A stretch of 64,000 nucleotides of DNA, taken from contig WBSG01000007.1 of assembly GCA_008923285.1 (NCBI GenBank), positions 1-64,000 of the forward strand, given 5' to 3'. Under the pieces are notes generated by a model. That model ran no database searches. It was not told the DNA's origin and worked only from the letters and a program-made list of their open reading frames with translations. Position numbers and translations under genes: made by a program. Shown in pieces: positions 8,349-16,712 of the stretch. The number at the start of each line of letters is the position of its first letter. The first letter of the stretch is position 1. The stretch is from Betaproteobacteria bacterium SCN2. Lineage in GTDB: Bacteria > Pseudomonadota > Gammaproteobacteria > Burkholderiales > Thiobacillaceae.

Positions 8349-8974
8349 GCCGAGGATGCTAACTCAGCACGGGCCTGCCGCACAACCACGACCGAGGCGG
8401 TCAGCGCCAAAGTCGCCATCACGCCCGCCACGAACAGGTCGGGCCAGGCCGTGCCGGTGCCGAACACGCTCAAAGCGGCAATGGCCACCGCCACGTTGCC
8501 AATGGCGTCATTGCGGCTGCATAGCCACACAGAGCGCATGTTGGCGTCGCCGTTGCGGAAGGTATAGAGAAGAATCGCCACGCCAACGTTGACCGCCAAA
8601 GCCAAGAGCGCCACCAGACCCATGGTCATCGGCTCGGGCGGGACGCCCAGCGCGGCAGCCCAGGCCGTCTTGGCCAGCACCAGCACACCATAGATACCCA
8701 TGGTGACTCCCTTGATCAAGGCCGCGCGGGCACGCCAGGCCAAGCCCATGGACAACACCGCCAGGGATATGCCGTAATTGGCGGCGTCACCTGCAAAATC
8801 CACTGCATCCGCCAACAGGGACACCGATCCCGATTTCAGGCCGCCGGCAATTTCTACGACGAACATCACGGCATTGAGAATCAGCGCCACCCACAGCGCA
8901 CGCCGGTAACGCGGCGACACAGCGATATTTGAGGGTTTACAACTTTCGGTGCAAGAGCAACCTGGCATGGCCAT
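8336..8974 (-). CDS. Cation diffusion facilitator family metal transporter
   Basis: The 212-residue membrane protein has about six hydrophobic segments and the two paired metal-site motifs of CDF transporters: A-D-A-V-D-F-A-G-D in TM2 and S-R-N-D-A-I-G-N in TM5, giving aspartates and asparagine for Zn/Cd/Co binding and proton exchange. The short form without the long cytosolic C-terminal domain is a known variant that accompanies cadR. An M-P-G-C-S-C-T-E-S-C N-terminus adds three cysteines. It is the first gene of the leftward operon, reading away from cadR, and probably moves metal from cytoplasm to periplasm, where the RND pump takes over. Confidence 0.85.
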   Translation of the reverse strand: MAMPGCSCTESCKPSNIAVSPRYRRALWVALILNAVMFVVEIAGGLKSGSVSLLADAVDFAGDAANYGISLAVLSMGLAWRARAALIKGVTMGIYGVLVLAKTAWAAALGVPPEPMTMGLVALLALAVNVGVAILLYTFRNGDANMRSVWLCSRNDAIGNVAVAIAALSVFGTGTAWPDLFVAGVMATLALTASVVVVRQARAELASSACAS

Positions 8975-8997
8975 GTCCTCAGTGAAAAGATGACTAC

Positions 8998-9028
8998 ATT
9001 TGAAACCATGGAGCCGCTACGGGGTCAA
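8998..9028 (-). promoter_or_regulatory. MerR-type promoter with 19-bp spacer
   Basis: Read leftward, TTGACC (complement of 9023-9028) and TCAAAT (complement of 8998-9003) are separated by 19 bases, the over-long spacing that MerR-family activators correct by twisting DNA. The spacer holds an imperfect dyad (ACCCCGTAG / CCATGGTTT). It drives the CDF-czcI-RND operon and overlaps the region upstream of cadR, so CadR most likely binds here and also controls itself. Confidence 0.7.
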
Positions 9029-9063
9029 GAGGGTAAAGTCTTGCTGTTTATTGGAGTGAAACC

Positions 9064-9489
9064 ATGCGCATCGGTGATCTGGCGAAAGCTACAGGGGTGG
9101 ATATCGAGACCATCCGCTATTACGAGAAGGCCGGGCTGCTGCCCGAGCCCGGACGCGAGGCCAACGGCTACCGAGCCTACCGGCAGGAACATCTGGAACG
9201 ACTTGCCTTCATCCGCCATTGCAGGGCATTGGACATGCCATTGGAATCGATCCGGCGCCTGCTGGATTTCGTCGCTCATCCCGAGGCGGAATGCGGTGAC
9301 ATCAACCGGCTGATCGATGAGAAGCTTGCACGGGTGCAGGCACGGCTCAACAGCTTGCGAGCACTGGAGAGCCAACTTGCCGCGTTGCGGGCGCAGTGTG
9401 GAGAAAATCACAGCGCACGGGAATGCGGCATCCTGCATGAACTGGTGGCTGCAGCACATGGGGAGGCGTGTGCATGCCACACTAAATAA
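9064..9489 (+). CDS. cadR: Cd(II)/Pb(II)-responsive MerR-family regulator
   Basis: The 141-residue protein begins M-R-I-G-D-L-A-K-A-T-G and has the winged-helix R-Y-Y-E-K-A-G-L-L, then a long dimerisation helix. Cys77 (A-E-C-G-D-I-N) and Cys112 match the CadR/PbrR metal ligands; a third cysteine is at 121 and the tail ends C-A-C-H, adding more thiols. It is transcribed away from the CDF operon, with the 19-bp-spaced promoter between them. Expected action: repress without metal, activate with Cd, Pb or Zn. The start has GGAG at the proper distance. Confidence 0.9.
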   Translation: MRIGDLAKATGVDIETIRYYEKAGLLPEPGREANGYRAYRQEHLERLAFIRHCRALDMPLESIRRLLDFVAHPEAECGDINRLIDEKLARVQARLNSLRALESQLAALRAQCGENHSARECGILHELVAAAHGEACACHTK

Positions 9490-9633
9490 TCGGTTATGCG
9501 CTTCTCTATGTCAGGCTCAGACTGACCTCAGAATCCCACACAATTTTTGTCCGAGCCAAGATAGCGCCATTCGTCTCCACATACCAGTATTCGGCAAACA
9601 ATCAGACTCCGATCAACAACCAAGGAGTCTGTC

Positions 9634-10248
9634 ATGGAAAACATCCAAAAGCGCGAAGCGTGGAACAAAGGCAAGCTTGTCGGTCAGAAGCCACCCCTCA
9701 AGCCGAAGGAAATATGGGCGATCCGAATCCACTTGCAGAATGCTCGGGCAGTTCGGGATCTTGCCATGTTCAATCTGGCGATTGACAGCAAACTGCGTGG
9801 CTGCGATCTCGTATGTTTGCATGTGCGCGATGTGACCAATGGCAACCAGATTCTCCCCAGAGCCATGGTCATGCAGCGGAAGACGCAACGGCCAGTGCAG
9901 TTCGAGCTGACTGAGCCTACCAGATCAGCGGTGGCGGCCTGGATTGAAAGGGCGCATCTGCGGAGCGATCAGTACCTCTTCCCGAGTCGGATCGCAAAGT
10001 CACCCCATGTCTCCACACGGCAATATGCCCGAATCGTGCATGGCTGGGCAAAAGCAGCCGGGCTCGACTCCTCAGCCTATGGCACGCACTCCATGCGGCG
10101 TACCAAGGCAACGCTGATCTACAAGAGGACAAAGAACCTGAGGGCCGTTCAGCTATTGCTGGGCCATACTAAGCTGGAAAGCACGGTCAGGTACCTGGGC
10201 ATTGAGGTGGATGACGCGCTGGAGATTTCCGAGCAAACTGAAATCTAG
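9634..10248 (+). CDS. Short tyrosine recombinase (phage-integrase family)
   Basis: At 204 residues this is a catalytic-core-only integrase. All active-site residues can be placed: Arg55 (S-K-L-R-G-C-D-L), Lys83 or nearby, His152 and Arg155 (H-S-M-R-R), His178 (L-L-G-H-T-K) and the nucleophile Tyr187 (T-V-R-Y-L-G). It has AAGGAG before the ATG. Similar stand-alone short integrases are common in proteobacteria, often away from obvious elements. It lies just before a dispersed repeat and next to metE, so it may mark an edge of an integrated segment. Confidence 0.88.
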   Translation: MENIQKREAWNKGKLVGQKPPLKPKEIWAIRIHLQNARAVRDLAMFNLAIDSKLRGCDLVCLHVRDVTNGNQILPRAMVMQRKTQRPVQFELTEPTRSAVAAWIERAHLRSDQYLFPSRIAKSPHVSTRQYARIVHGWAKAAGLDSSAYGTHSMRRTKATLIYKRTKNLRAVQLLLGHTKLESTVRYLGIEVDDALEISEQTEI

Positions 10249-10292
10249 CCAAAATCGGGGCGGCCGCACGCATCTTGTTGTTTGGCCGCCGT

Positions 10293-10400
10293 CCCTCGCC
10301 ACTGGCCAAAGCGGCCGTTCAAGCAGCCTACCGCGTCAACGTCGGCAACCTGCGCGACACCGGCCATTCAACTCAGCCAACGCCACCGGCAGCAAAGGCC
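10293..10400 (+). repeat. Dispersed repeat, copy 2
   Basis: This 108-base segment aligns without gaps to 42654-42762; I count about 13 mismatches (near 88% identity). Its core GTCAACGTCGGCAACCTGCG is followed by GACACCGGCCATTCAACTCA. It lies in the 353-base gap between the recombinase at 9634 and metE. Frames of 60-96 codons cross it, but they are not conserved between copies. Apart from the repeat, 10249-10601 shows no gene, tRNA or clear terminator. Confidence 0.75.
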
Positions 10401-10601
10401 GACTACGCGACGCTGGTACGCATCGTCAAAATCGGTTGGCCATCGGCCGAAGCCGACCTTAGACCTTGAGTCAACCTTGGTCCGTAATGCAACGGTTACC
10501 TGCCGCTCAGTCGCAAGTCGCGATGAACGGCAGCTTCTCTTGTCATTTCTAGAAATAAATGCAAAAAACTAGCTTTCCTTTGTGGCGTTAAGAAGGTTTG
10601 G

Positions 10602-12908
10602 TTAGCTTTCTCGCAAACGCCGAGCAGCCGACACCATATTCAGTAGCGCTGCTTCGATCTCTGGCCAACCACGGGTTTTAAGTCCGCAGTCCGGGTTAAT
10701 CCAGAGGTTTTCCGGTGGAATAACTGCAGAGGCTTTTTTCATCAAATGCACTATTTCCTCGACTGCGGGCACCCGCGGGGAATGAATGTCCCATACGCCC
10801 GGGCCGATCTCGTTGGGGTATTTGAATTCACCAAAGCCACGTAACAGCTCCATGTCCGAGCGGCTGGTCTCAATGGTGATGACGTCGGCGTCCATCGCCG
10901 CGATGTCGGGCAGGATGTCGTTGAATTCCGAGTAGCACATGTGGGTGTGGATCTGGGTCTCGTCAGCCACGCCCGAGGCGCTGATGCGGAAGGCGCGTAC
11001 CGCCCAGGCGAGATAATCCTTCCATTGCGCACGGCGCAGCGGCAACCCTTCCCGGATGGCGGGCTCGTCGATCTGGATGATGGGGATACCGGCTGCCTCC
11101 AGTCCGACGACTTCATCGCGGATCGCCAGCGCGATTTGCAGGCAGGTTTCCGATCTTGGCTGGTCGTCGCGCACGAAGGACCATTGCAGGATGGTCACCG
11201 GCCCGGTGAGCATGCCCTTCATCGGTTTATCTGTCAGCGATTGCGCATAGCGCGCCCATTCCACAGTCATTGGGCGCGGCCGCGACACGTCGCCGAAAAT
11301 GATGGGCGGCTTGACGCAGCGCGAACCGTAGCTCTGCACCCAGCCGTTGCAGGTGAAGGCGAAGCCCTCGAGCTGCTCGCCGAAATATTCCACCATGTCG
11401 TTGCGCTCGACCTCGCCGTGCACCAGCACGTCCAGGCCCAGTTCCTCCTGGATTTTCACGGCGTGGGCGATCTCCCGTTTCATCGCGGCCTCGTATGCTT
11501 CCGCGCTCAGTTCGCCGCGCTTGAAGGCCGCCCTGGCGGCGCGAATCTCCGGCGTTTGCGGAAACGAGCCGATGGTCGTGGTCGGATAGGGCGGCAGCTT
11601 GAAGCGCGCGCGCTGCCTGGCCTGTCGGATGGGGAAGGGGGAATCGCGGCGGTCCACCCCGGGGCCGAGCGAGATCGCACGCTGCTTTACCGGCGCGCAA
11701 TGCACCCTTGGGCTCGACCGGCGTGCGGCGAGCGCGCGGCGGGCATCTTCGTGTTTGCCCGCTACTGCCCCCTCGCCTTGCGAGAGCGCGGCTTTGAGCA
11801 CGGCGATCTCGTCCAATTTCTGACGCGCGAACGCCAGCCAGGATTTGAGTTCAGGGTCGAGCGCGGTCTCCAGCTTCAGGTCCAGCGGCACGTGCAGCAG
11901 CGAGCAGGACGTCGCCAATGCCAGTTGGCGTTTCTCCGCCAGCGGCCTCAATACCGCCAACGCCGCGTCCAGGTCGGCGCGCCAGACATTGCGTCCATCG
12001 ACGATGCCGACGCTGAGCAACTTGTGGATAGGCAACCAGTCGGCGACCTGCGCTAGTTCCTGCGGCGCGCGCACGGCGTCCACATGCAGCCCCGCCGCCG
12101 GCAGTTTGCAGGCCAGCGACAGGTTTTCCTGCAAGGGACTGAAGTAGGTAGTGAGCAGAAGTTTGGCCCCGGCGGCATTCAGGAGGTGGTAGGCCGGTTC
12201 GAAGGCATTGCGCCAAGTGTCCGGCAAATCCAGCCCCAGGATGGGCTCGTCGATCTGCACCCATTCAACGCCTTGTTGCCTGAGACGGGCAAGCAGTTCG
12301 CCATAGACCGGCAGCAGTTTCTCCAACAGCGACAACCTGTCGAAGTCGGCCGCTTTGGATTTGCCCAAATAGAGGAAGGTCAGCGGGCCGACCAGCACGG
12401 CCTTGACCGGGTGGCCCAGCGCCAGCGCTTCCGCCACTTCGCCGAACAGGCGTTCCGAGCCCAGCCTGAATGTGGTGTCCGGATGGAATTCCGGCACCTG
12501 GTAATGGTAATTGGTGTCGAACCACTTGGTCATTTCCAGCGCCAAGGCCCCCTGTGACTGGTGGCTGTGCGACCCGCAGCCGCAGCCCGCCCCGTGCGCG
12601 CCGATCTGCCCGCGCGCCATGGCGAAATAGCGCGTCAGTTCACCCTCATTGCCAAACCCGATGCGCGCCGGCTCGCAGCCCAGCATCTGGATGTGATTGA
12701 GCATGTGGTCGTAGAAGGCGAAGTCGCCGACGGTGACGAAATCCAGGCCAGCATCCCTTTGCGTCTGCCAGTTGCGGGCGCGCAACTCTTTGCCGGTTTG
12801 TTCAAGCTCGTCCTCACCGATTTCGCCGCGCCAGAACTTTTCCAGGGCGAATTTCAACTCGCGCGCCTCTCCCATGCGCGGATAACCCAGTACGTGGGTG
12901 ATATTCAT
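10602..12908 (-). CDS. metE: Cobalamin-independent methionine synthase
   Basis: The 768-residue enzyme moves a methyl group from 5-methyltetrahydropteroyl-triglutamate to homocysteine, the last step of methionine synthesis, without B12. The N-terminal barrel opens H-V-L-G-Y-P-R-M-G and the C-terminal barrel [10 protein letters not shown]. Zinc ligands appear as H-M-C-Y-S-E-F-N-D and N-P-D-C-G-L-K-T-R. Length is as expected. A link of about 60 residues before the second barrel is rich in Arg/Ala. It faces metR across a 97-base gap containing a MetR box. GGGAG supports the start. Confidence 0.95.
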   Translation of the reverse strand: MNITHVLGYPRMGEARELKFALEKFWRGEIGEDELEQTGKELRARNWQTQRDAGLDFVTVGDFAFYDHMLNHIQMLGCEPARIGFGNEGELTRYFAMARGQIGAHGAGCGCGSHSHQSQGALALEMTKWFDTNYHYQVPEFHPDTTFRLGSERLFGEVAEALALGHPVKAVLVGPLTFLYLGKSKAADFDRLSLLEKLLPVYGELLARLRQQGVEWVQIDEPILGLDLPDTWRNAFEPAYHLLNAAGAKLLLTTYFSPLQENLSLACKLPAAGLHVDAVRAPQELAQVADWLPIHKLLSVGIVDGRNVWRADLDAALAVLRPLAEKRQLALATSCSLLHVPLDLKLETALDPELKSWLAFARQKLDEIAVLKAALSQGEGAVAGKHEDARRALAARRSSPRVHCAPVKQRAISLGPGVDRRDSPFPIRQARQRARFKLPPYPTTTIGSFPQTPEIRAARAAFKRGELSAEAYEAAMKREIAHAVKIQEELGLDVLVHGEVERNDMVEYFGEQLEGFAFTCNGWVQSYGSRCVKPPIIFGDVSRPRPMTVEWARYAQSLTDKPMKGMLTGPVTILQWSFVRDDQPRSETCLQIALAIRDEVVGLEAAGIPIIQIDEPAIREGLPLRRAQWKDYLAWAVRAFRISASGVADETQIHTHMCYSEFNDILPDIAAMDADVITIETSRSDMELLRGFGEFKYPNEIGPGVWDIHSPRVPAVEEIVHLMKKASAVIPPENLWINPDCGLKTRGWPEIEAALLNMVSAARRLRES

Positions 12909-12993
12909 GATGTCGTGCTCCCGTAAAAAGATGTAGCGGAGCAGTATCCTTATGCCTCAGAATGAGCACAAACGATATTTTTTCAGGATTGGT

Positions 12994-13006
12994 TGAATAT
13001 TTTTCA
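12994..13006. promoter_or_regulatory. MetR binding box
   Basis: TGAATATTTTTCA fits the MetR consensus TGAA-N5-TTCA exactly. It lies between the divergent metE and metR starts, 86 bases from the metE ATG, and its last base is the first base of the metR start codon. Homocysteine-bound MetR would be expected to activate metE from here and to limit its own expression by covering the metR start region. Confidence 0.75.
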
Positions 13007-13905
13007 TGATAGAACTGAGACACCTGCGCACCCTTTTGGCCCTGGTCGAGACCGGCAGCCTTACAGCGGCCTCGATCAGGCTGCACCTCACCCAGTCCGC
13101 CCTGTCGCATCAGGTCAAGGAACTGGAAGAACGGCTGGGCCTAGTCCTCATCAATCGGGGGGCGAGACCGCTCAAACTAACTTACGCAGGGCAGATGCTT
13201 GTCGATTTGGCGGACCAGGTCCTGCCCAAGGTGAATGAAACGCTAGCTGGCATGAATCGGCTCACGCGCGGCGCCACGGGAAGGCTCTACATTGCCGGGG
13301 AGTGCCACAGTTGTCTGGAATGGGTGCTGCCGCTCTTGGCCAGCTACCGGGAAAGTTTTCCGGGGATTGAACTCGACGTAGTGCTCTCAGCCAGCCTCGA
13401 CCCCCTGCCGCGGCTGCTGGATGGCAGCCTGGATGTGGTACTCACCCCGGATCGCCGGGAACTGCCCGGCTTGGCCTGGCGTCACCTATTCGACTATGAA
13501 CTGAAGCTCGTTGTGGCCGCAGGCCATCCACTGTCGCAACGTTCCCATGTAGCGCCGGGGGATCTGCGGGGAGAAACTCTGCTTGTCTACCCCGTGGAGC
13601 GCGCACGGCTGGATATTTTTACCCGGTTTCTTTGGCCAGCCGGCGTGGAGCCCGCGCGGATTCGTCAGGTTGAGGGCACGACCCTGCTCCTGGAACTTGC
13701 GGCTCTGAAGCAAGGTGTCGCGATATTACCGGACTGGGCCTGCAAAGTCGCACTCCGTGACGGCCGTATTTCCACGTTGACGCTGGGCAGCGATGGATTG
13801 TTCGGCAGCCTGTGGGCCTCTATGCGCGAAGCGGAGGCCGGGCTCACGCACATCAAGGGCTTCGTCGATGCCGCCATTCAGCGTGAGGATATCGTCACGA
13901 CCTGA
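13006..13905 (+). CDS. metR: LysR-type regulator of methionine biosynthesis
   Basis: A 299-residue LysR protein: winged helix-turn-helix in residues 1-60 (M-I-E-L-R-H-L-R-T-L-L-A-L, then S-A-L-S-H-Q-V-K-E-L-E), followed by the two-lobed effector domain. The opening and G-E-C-H-S-C-L-E-W near residue 100 are typical of MetR, whose co-inducer is homocysteine. It is transcribed away from metE. No Shine-Dalgarno sequence precedes the ATG: the 15 bases before it are the T-rich MetR box. Leaderless or weak translation is possible; no alternative start fits the family better. Confidence 0.9.
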   Translation: MIELRHLRTLLALVETGSLTAASIRLHLTQSALSHQVKELEERLGLVLINRGARPLKLTYAGQMLVDLADQVLPKVNETLAGMNRLTRGATGRLYIAGECHSCLEWVLPLLASYRESFPGIELDVVLSASLDPLPRLLDGSLDVVLTPDRRELPGLAWRHLFDYELKLVVAAGHPLSQRSHVAPGDLRGETLLVYPVERARLDIFTRFLWPAGVEPARIRQVEGTTLLLELAALKQGVAILPDWACKVALRDGRISTLTLGSDGLFGSLWASMREAEAGLTHIKGFVDAAIQREDIVTT

Positions 13906-13956
13906 CGGTATGAACATACACTTGGTAGATACGATTAATTCTGTAGAATTCGTTGC

Positions 13957-14322
13957 ATGCGTCGCCTTATTGCCCTGATCATCATGCTTATTGTCCCGCT
14001 CCAGTCCGCCTGGTCGGTGGCGCTGGGGTTTCATGGGCATGCAGATGTGAACGCAGTGGGCGTGCATGTGCATGACCACGATCATCACAACACCGGACAT
14101 TCTGCCCAGGATTCCACAGATGCCAGCAATTCCGACGGCCAGCAATACAGTGCAGATGGCCATCACGGCAATCACTGCCATCATGTTTTTTCTTTCATAC
14201 TCCACCAGCCAGATACTTTGACAGGGCTGGAATTGAACAGCGAGCCGGTTTTGCACATCCCAGCCGCCTTCCTCAGCCGTATCCCTCCCCTGCTCGACCG
14301 CCCCCCGCTCGCGCGCGCCTAA
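13957..14322 (+). CDS. CzcI-like His-rich exported protein
   Basis: A 121-residue product with a signal peptide (MRRLIALIIMLIVPLQSAWS), the P-L-Q-S-A-W-S end seen in CzcI proteins, and a long histidine/aspartate run: H-V-H-D-H-D-H-H-N-T-G-H and H-H-G-N-H-C-H-H. It ends D-R-P-P-L-A-R-A. It stands first in the rightward czcCBA operon, 97 bases before czcC, the place czcI has in known czc operons. The stop codon lies in the loop of a GC-rich hairpin. A small AATTC-TGTA-GAATT dyad at 13937-13950 just upstream could be an operator. Confidence 0.75.
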   Translation: MRRLIALIIMLIVPLQSAWSVALGFHGHADVNAVGVHVHDHDHHNTGHSAQDSTDASNSDGQQYSADGHHGNHCHHVFSFILHQPDTLTGLELNSEPVLHIPAAFLSRIPPLLDRPPLARA

Positions 14323-14337
14323 CCGGCGCGCTCTTTT
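14313..14337 (+). terminator. Hairpin with T-run between czcI-like gene and czcC
   Basis: GCGCGCC (14313-14319) pairs with GGCGCGC (14325-14331) around the loop TAACC, followed by TCTTTT. The loop contains the TAA stop of the czcI-like gene, so ribosomes ending there would keep the stem open. This has the form of a weak terminator or attenuator that could set the ratio of czcI-like to czcCBA expression. No experiment is implied; it is read from the sequence. Confidence 0.5.
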
Positions 14338-14418
14338 GACCTGTATTGCGCGGCCTTGAGCCGTGGCCACATCGCGCGCCGGTGTTCTTCGTTCTTTTGT
14401 TCCTACACGAGGAAAACC

Positions 14419-15624
14419 ATGCGACTCACGCTATACGTTTTTTTGCTCGCGCTGCCACTGGCAGCATGGGCGCAAACTTCATTGACCGAGGCCGAGGCTG
14501 TCCGCCTGGGCCTGGGGCGCTCCGAACTCATCGAGCTTGAGCGCAGCACCGTGCAGGCTGCGGAGGCCGATGTGCTGGCGGCCGGGCTTTTCTCCAACCC
14601 CACGCTCAGTTACAGCCGAGAAAACCTGAACGGTTCGCCCGACATGGTCGAGCAAAGCCTAGTGGTCGGTCAGACCTTCGATATTTCCGGCCGCCGCGGA
14701 CTGTATCGCGAAGCGGCCAGCCGCCGGGTGTTGGCGGTTTCCGAGAACAATGCCGGCCGCCGGCTGGAAATTGCCGCCGAGATTCGCCGCAGCTTTCATG
14801 AATCCCTGTTCCGGCAGGAAACCGTCCGCGCAACCGATTATTGGGTGCGCCGTTTCGACCGGATTGCAGGCATGGTCGACAAGCTTGTGCGCGCCGGCGA
14901 AGCCTCCGGCTACGACCGGCGCCGCCTCGCCCGCGAGCGCCAGGCTGCGGAGGCCAAACTCGCCGTAGAGCGTACCCAATGGCAACGGGTGCTGGCGCGG
15001 CTCGCAGCACTCACCGGACAAACCGACGAACCGGTGTTGAGCGGCGATTTGATGCCGCCTCCGCTTGTACCAATCGAAGCCGCACTGAGCCAACTGGATC
15101 AGCGCCCCGACTTGCGAGAGTTGTCTTATCGCGCCGAAGCCGCCGATCTGGAAGGCCGCGCCGCGCAACGGGGAAGCATTCCCGATGTGACTGTCGGCAT
15201 CGGTCCCAAACGCGTGGATACCGGCAGCACTCGCGAAAACGGCATGGCGCTGTCGCTTTCGATCCCGCTGCCGGTGTTCGACCGTCAGCAAGCCGGTCGC
15301 CAACGCGCGGAAGCCGAGGCCTTGCAGGCGCGCGCCGAATACCACCTCGCGCGCAGTCGCGCCGAGGGCGAATTGCGCGGTCTCTATCTGCAGGCCGAGC
15401 GGCTGCGCGCAACGGCAGCCGACTACCGCACGCACGCCTTGGCCGCCACGCCGGAACTGCTGCGCATCGCTGAAGCCGCCTACCGGGGCGGCGAGTCCAC
15501 CCTGTTGGAACTGCTCGACGCCTATCGCGGCGCGCTGGAAACGGAAACTACCGCCCTCGAACTCGAACAACGCGCGCGTGAAGCCCGCATCGAATATGAC
15601 CTCATCACCGGGAGTCCCGAATGA
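14419..15624 (+). CDS. czcC: Outer-membrane factor of the czc efflux system
   Basis: The 401-residue TolC-family protein starts with a signal peptide (MRLTLYVFLLALPLAAWA) and has the two-fold OEP repeat; L-L-E-L-L-D-A-Y-R near residue 365 is a conserved second-repeat motif. It is the outer-membrane exit of the pump coded by the next two genes and is coupled to czcB by ATGA. The start at 14419 is preferred over an upstream ATG at 14356 because CGAGGAAAACC precedes it and the signal peptide begins there. Confidence 0.88.
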   Translation: MRLTLYVFLLALPLAAWAQTSLTEAEAVRLGLGRSELIELERSTVQAAEADVLAAGLFSNPTLSYSRENLNGSPDMVEQSLVVGQTFDISGRRGLYREAASRRVLAVSENNAGRRLEIAAEIRRSFHESLFRQETVRATDYWVRRFDRIAGMVDKLVRAGEASGYDRRRLARERQAAEAKLAVERTQWQRVLARLAALTGQTDEPVLSGDLMPPPLVPIEAALSQLDQRPDLRELSYRAEAADLEGRAAQRGSIPDVTVGIGPKRVDTGSTRENGMALSLSIPLPVFDRQQAGRQRAEAEALQARAEYHLARSRAEGELRGLYLQAERLRATAADYRTHALAATPELLRIAEAAYRGGESTLLELLDAYRGALETETTALELEQRAREARIEYDLITGSPE

Positions 15625-16712
15625 AATCTCTTTTATCCCTATGGACATCATCCCTGCTGTTTGCCGCATCCGCCGCCCAGGCGGGTGTGACCTTCGCCGT
15701 CCCTGACGCCCAGCTTCGCGCCCTCGGCATCCAGACCCAGCCGCTCAAGCCGGAGCAGAAAAGCGTCACGCTGACCCGCCCCGCCCAGGTCGTAGTGCCA
15801 CCCTCGGCCGACGAGGTGGTGAGCGCGCCAGTGGCGGGCCTGGTGACTCAGGTGCTGGCCCAGCCTTACCAGAATGTGCGCGCCGGTGCGCCGCTGCTCC
15901 GCATTGTGAGCCCCGAGTTGGGCCAGATGCAGATGGTGCTCATCTCTGCTTCCGCGCGCGCCAAACTTGCGCGTCAGACCTTCGAACGCGAAGAGCGTTT
16001 GTATGCCGAGGAAGTCATTCCGCAACGCCGCGTGCAGGAAGCCCAAGCCGCCTTGGCCGAGGCCAATGCCCAACTGCTCCAAGCGCGCGCAGCCCTAAGG
16101 CTCACCGGCCTGTCCAAATCCGCCATCGATGGCATCGAAACCAATAGTCGGCCTGTTGGAGAGATCACGCTCAGCGCACGGCATGCCGGCGTGATGACCG
16201 AAATCGCTGTCAAGCCAGGCCAGCGCGTGGAAGCGGCCAGCGCGCTGTTGCACATCGCGCGCGCAGGTACGCTGGAGCTGGAGATTCAGGTGCCCGCGGC
16301 CGAGGCCGGACTCTGGCCGGCCGGTACCAAAATCGAAGTATCGGGAAGGGGCTTTACTGCGCGTATCACCGGCGCAAGTCCCGGCGTCTCGCCTGGCAGC
16401 CAGACCCTGGCCTTGCGCGCGCGCATCGAGGGCAAGACCGCAGGTCTGCGCCCCGGCGAACTGGTCGCGGTCGCCCTGCCCGCCGCCATGGATGGCTGGG
16501 ACCTGCCCTTGTCCGCAGTGGCCTATGACGGCGATCAAGCGCATGTCTTCGTGCGCGTGCAAAACGGCTTCGAGGCCCGTCCGGTGCGTGTGCTCGCTGG
16601 CGGTGGCCAGCGCCTGCGCGTGGCCGGCGAGCTGAAGCCAGGTGAGGCGGTGGCCGTCACCGGCGTCGTCGTACTGAAAGGCGCCTGGCTCAAGGCCAAG
16701 GAAGGTGAATGA
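15621..16712 (+). CDS. czcB: Membrane-fusion protein of the czc efflux system
   Basis: A 363-residue periplasmic adaptor: signal peptide (residues 1-21, ending A-Q-A), V-S-A-P-V-A-G-L-V near residue 70 as the first barrel/lipoyl strand, a helical hairpin around 110-165, the return barrel strand with I-A-V-K-P-G-Q-R-V-E, and a C-terminal domain ending in L-K-P-G-E-A-V-A-V-T-G. No histidine-rich N-terminus, unlike the adaptor of the first operon. Overlaps both neighbours by ATGA, so czcC, czcB and czcA are translated as one coupled unit. Confidence 0.88.
   Translation: MKSLLSLWTSSLLFAASAAQAGVTFAVPDAQLRALGIQTQPLKPEQKSVTLTRPAQVVVPPSADEVVSAPVAGLVTQVLAQPYQNVRAGAPLLRIVSPELGQMQMVLISASARAKLARQTFEREERLYAEEVIPQRRVQEAQAALAEANAQLLQARAALRLTGLSKSAIDGIETNSRPVGEITLSARHAGVMTEIAVKPGQRVEAASALLHIARAGTLELEIQVPAAEAGLWPAGTKIEVSGRGFTARITGASPGVSPGSQTLALRARIEGKTAGLRPGELVAVALPAAMDGWDLPLSAVAYDGDQAHVFVRVQNGFEARPVRVLAGGGQRLRVAGELKPGEAVAVTGVVVLKGAWLKAKEGE

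Noticed and set aside
10249-10469. Frames of 64-96 codons crossing repeat copy 2
   Set aside because: The matching repeat at 42654 does not keep these frames open in the same way, and no ribosome site or family is seen.
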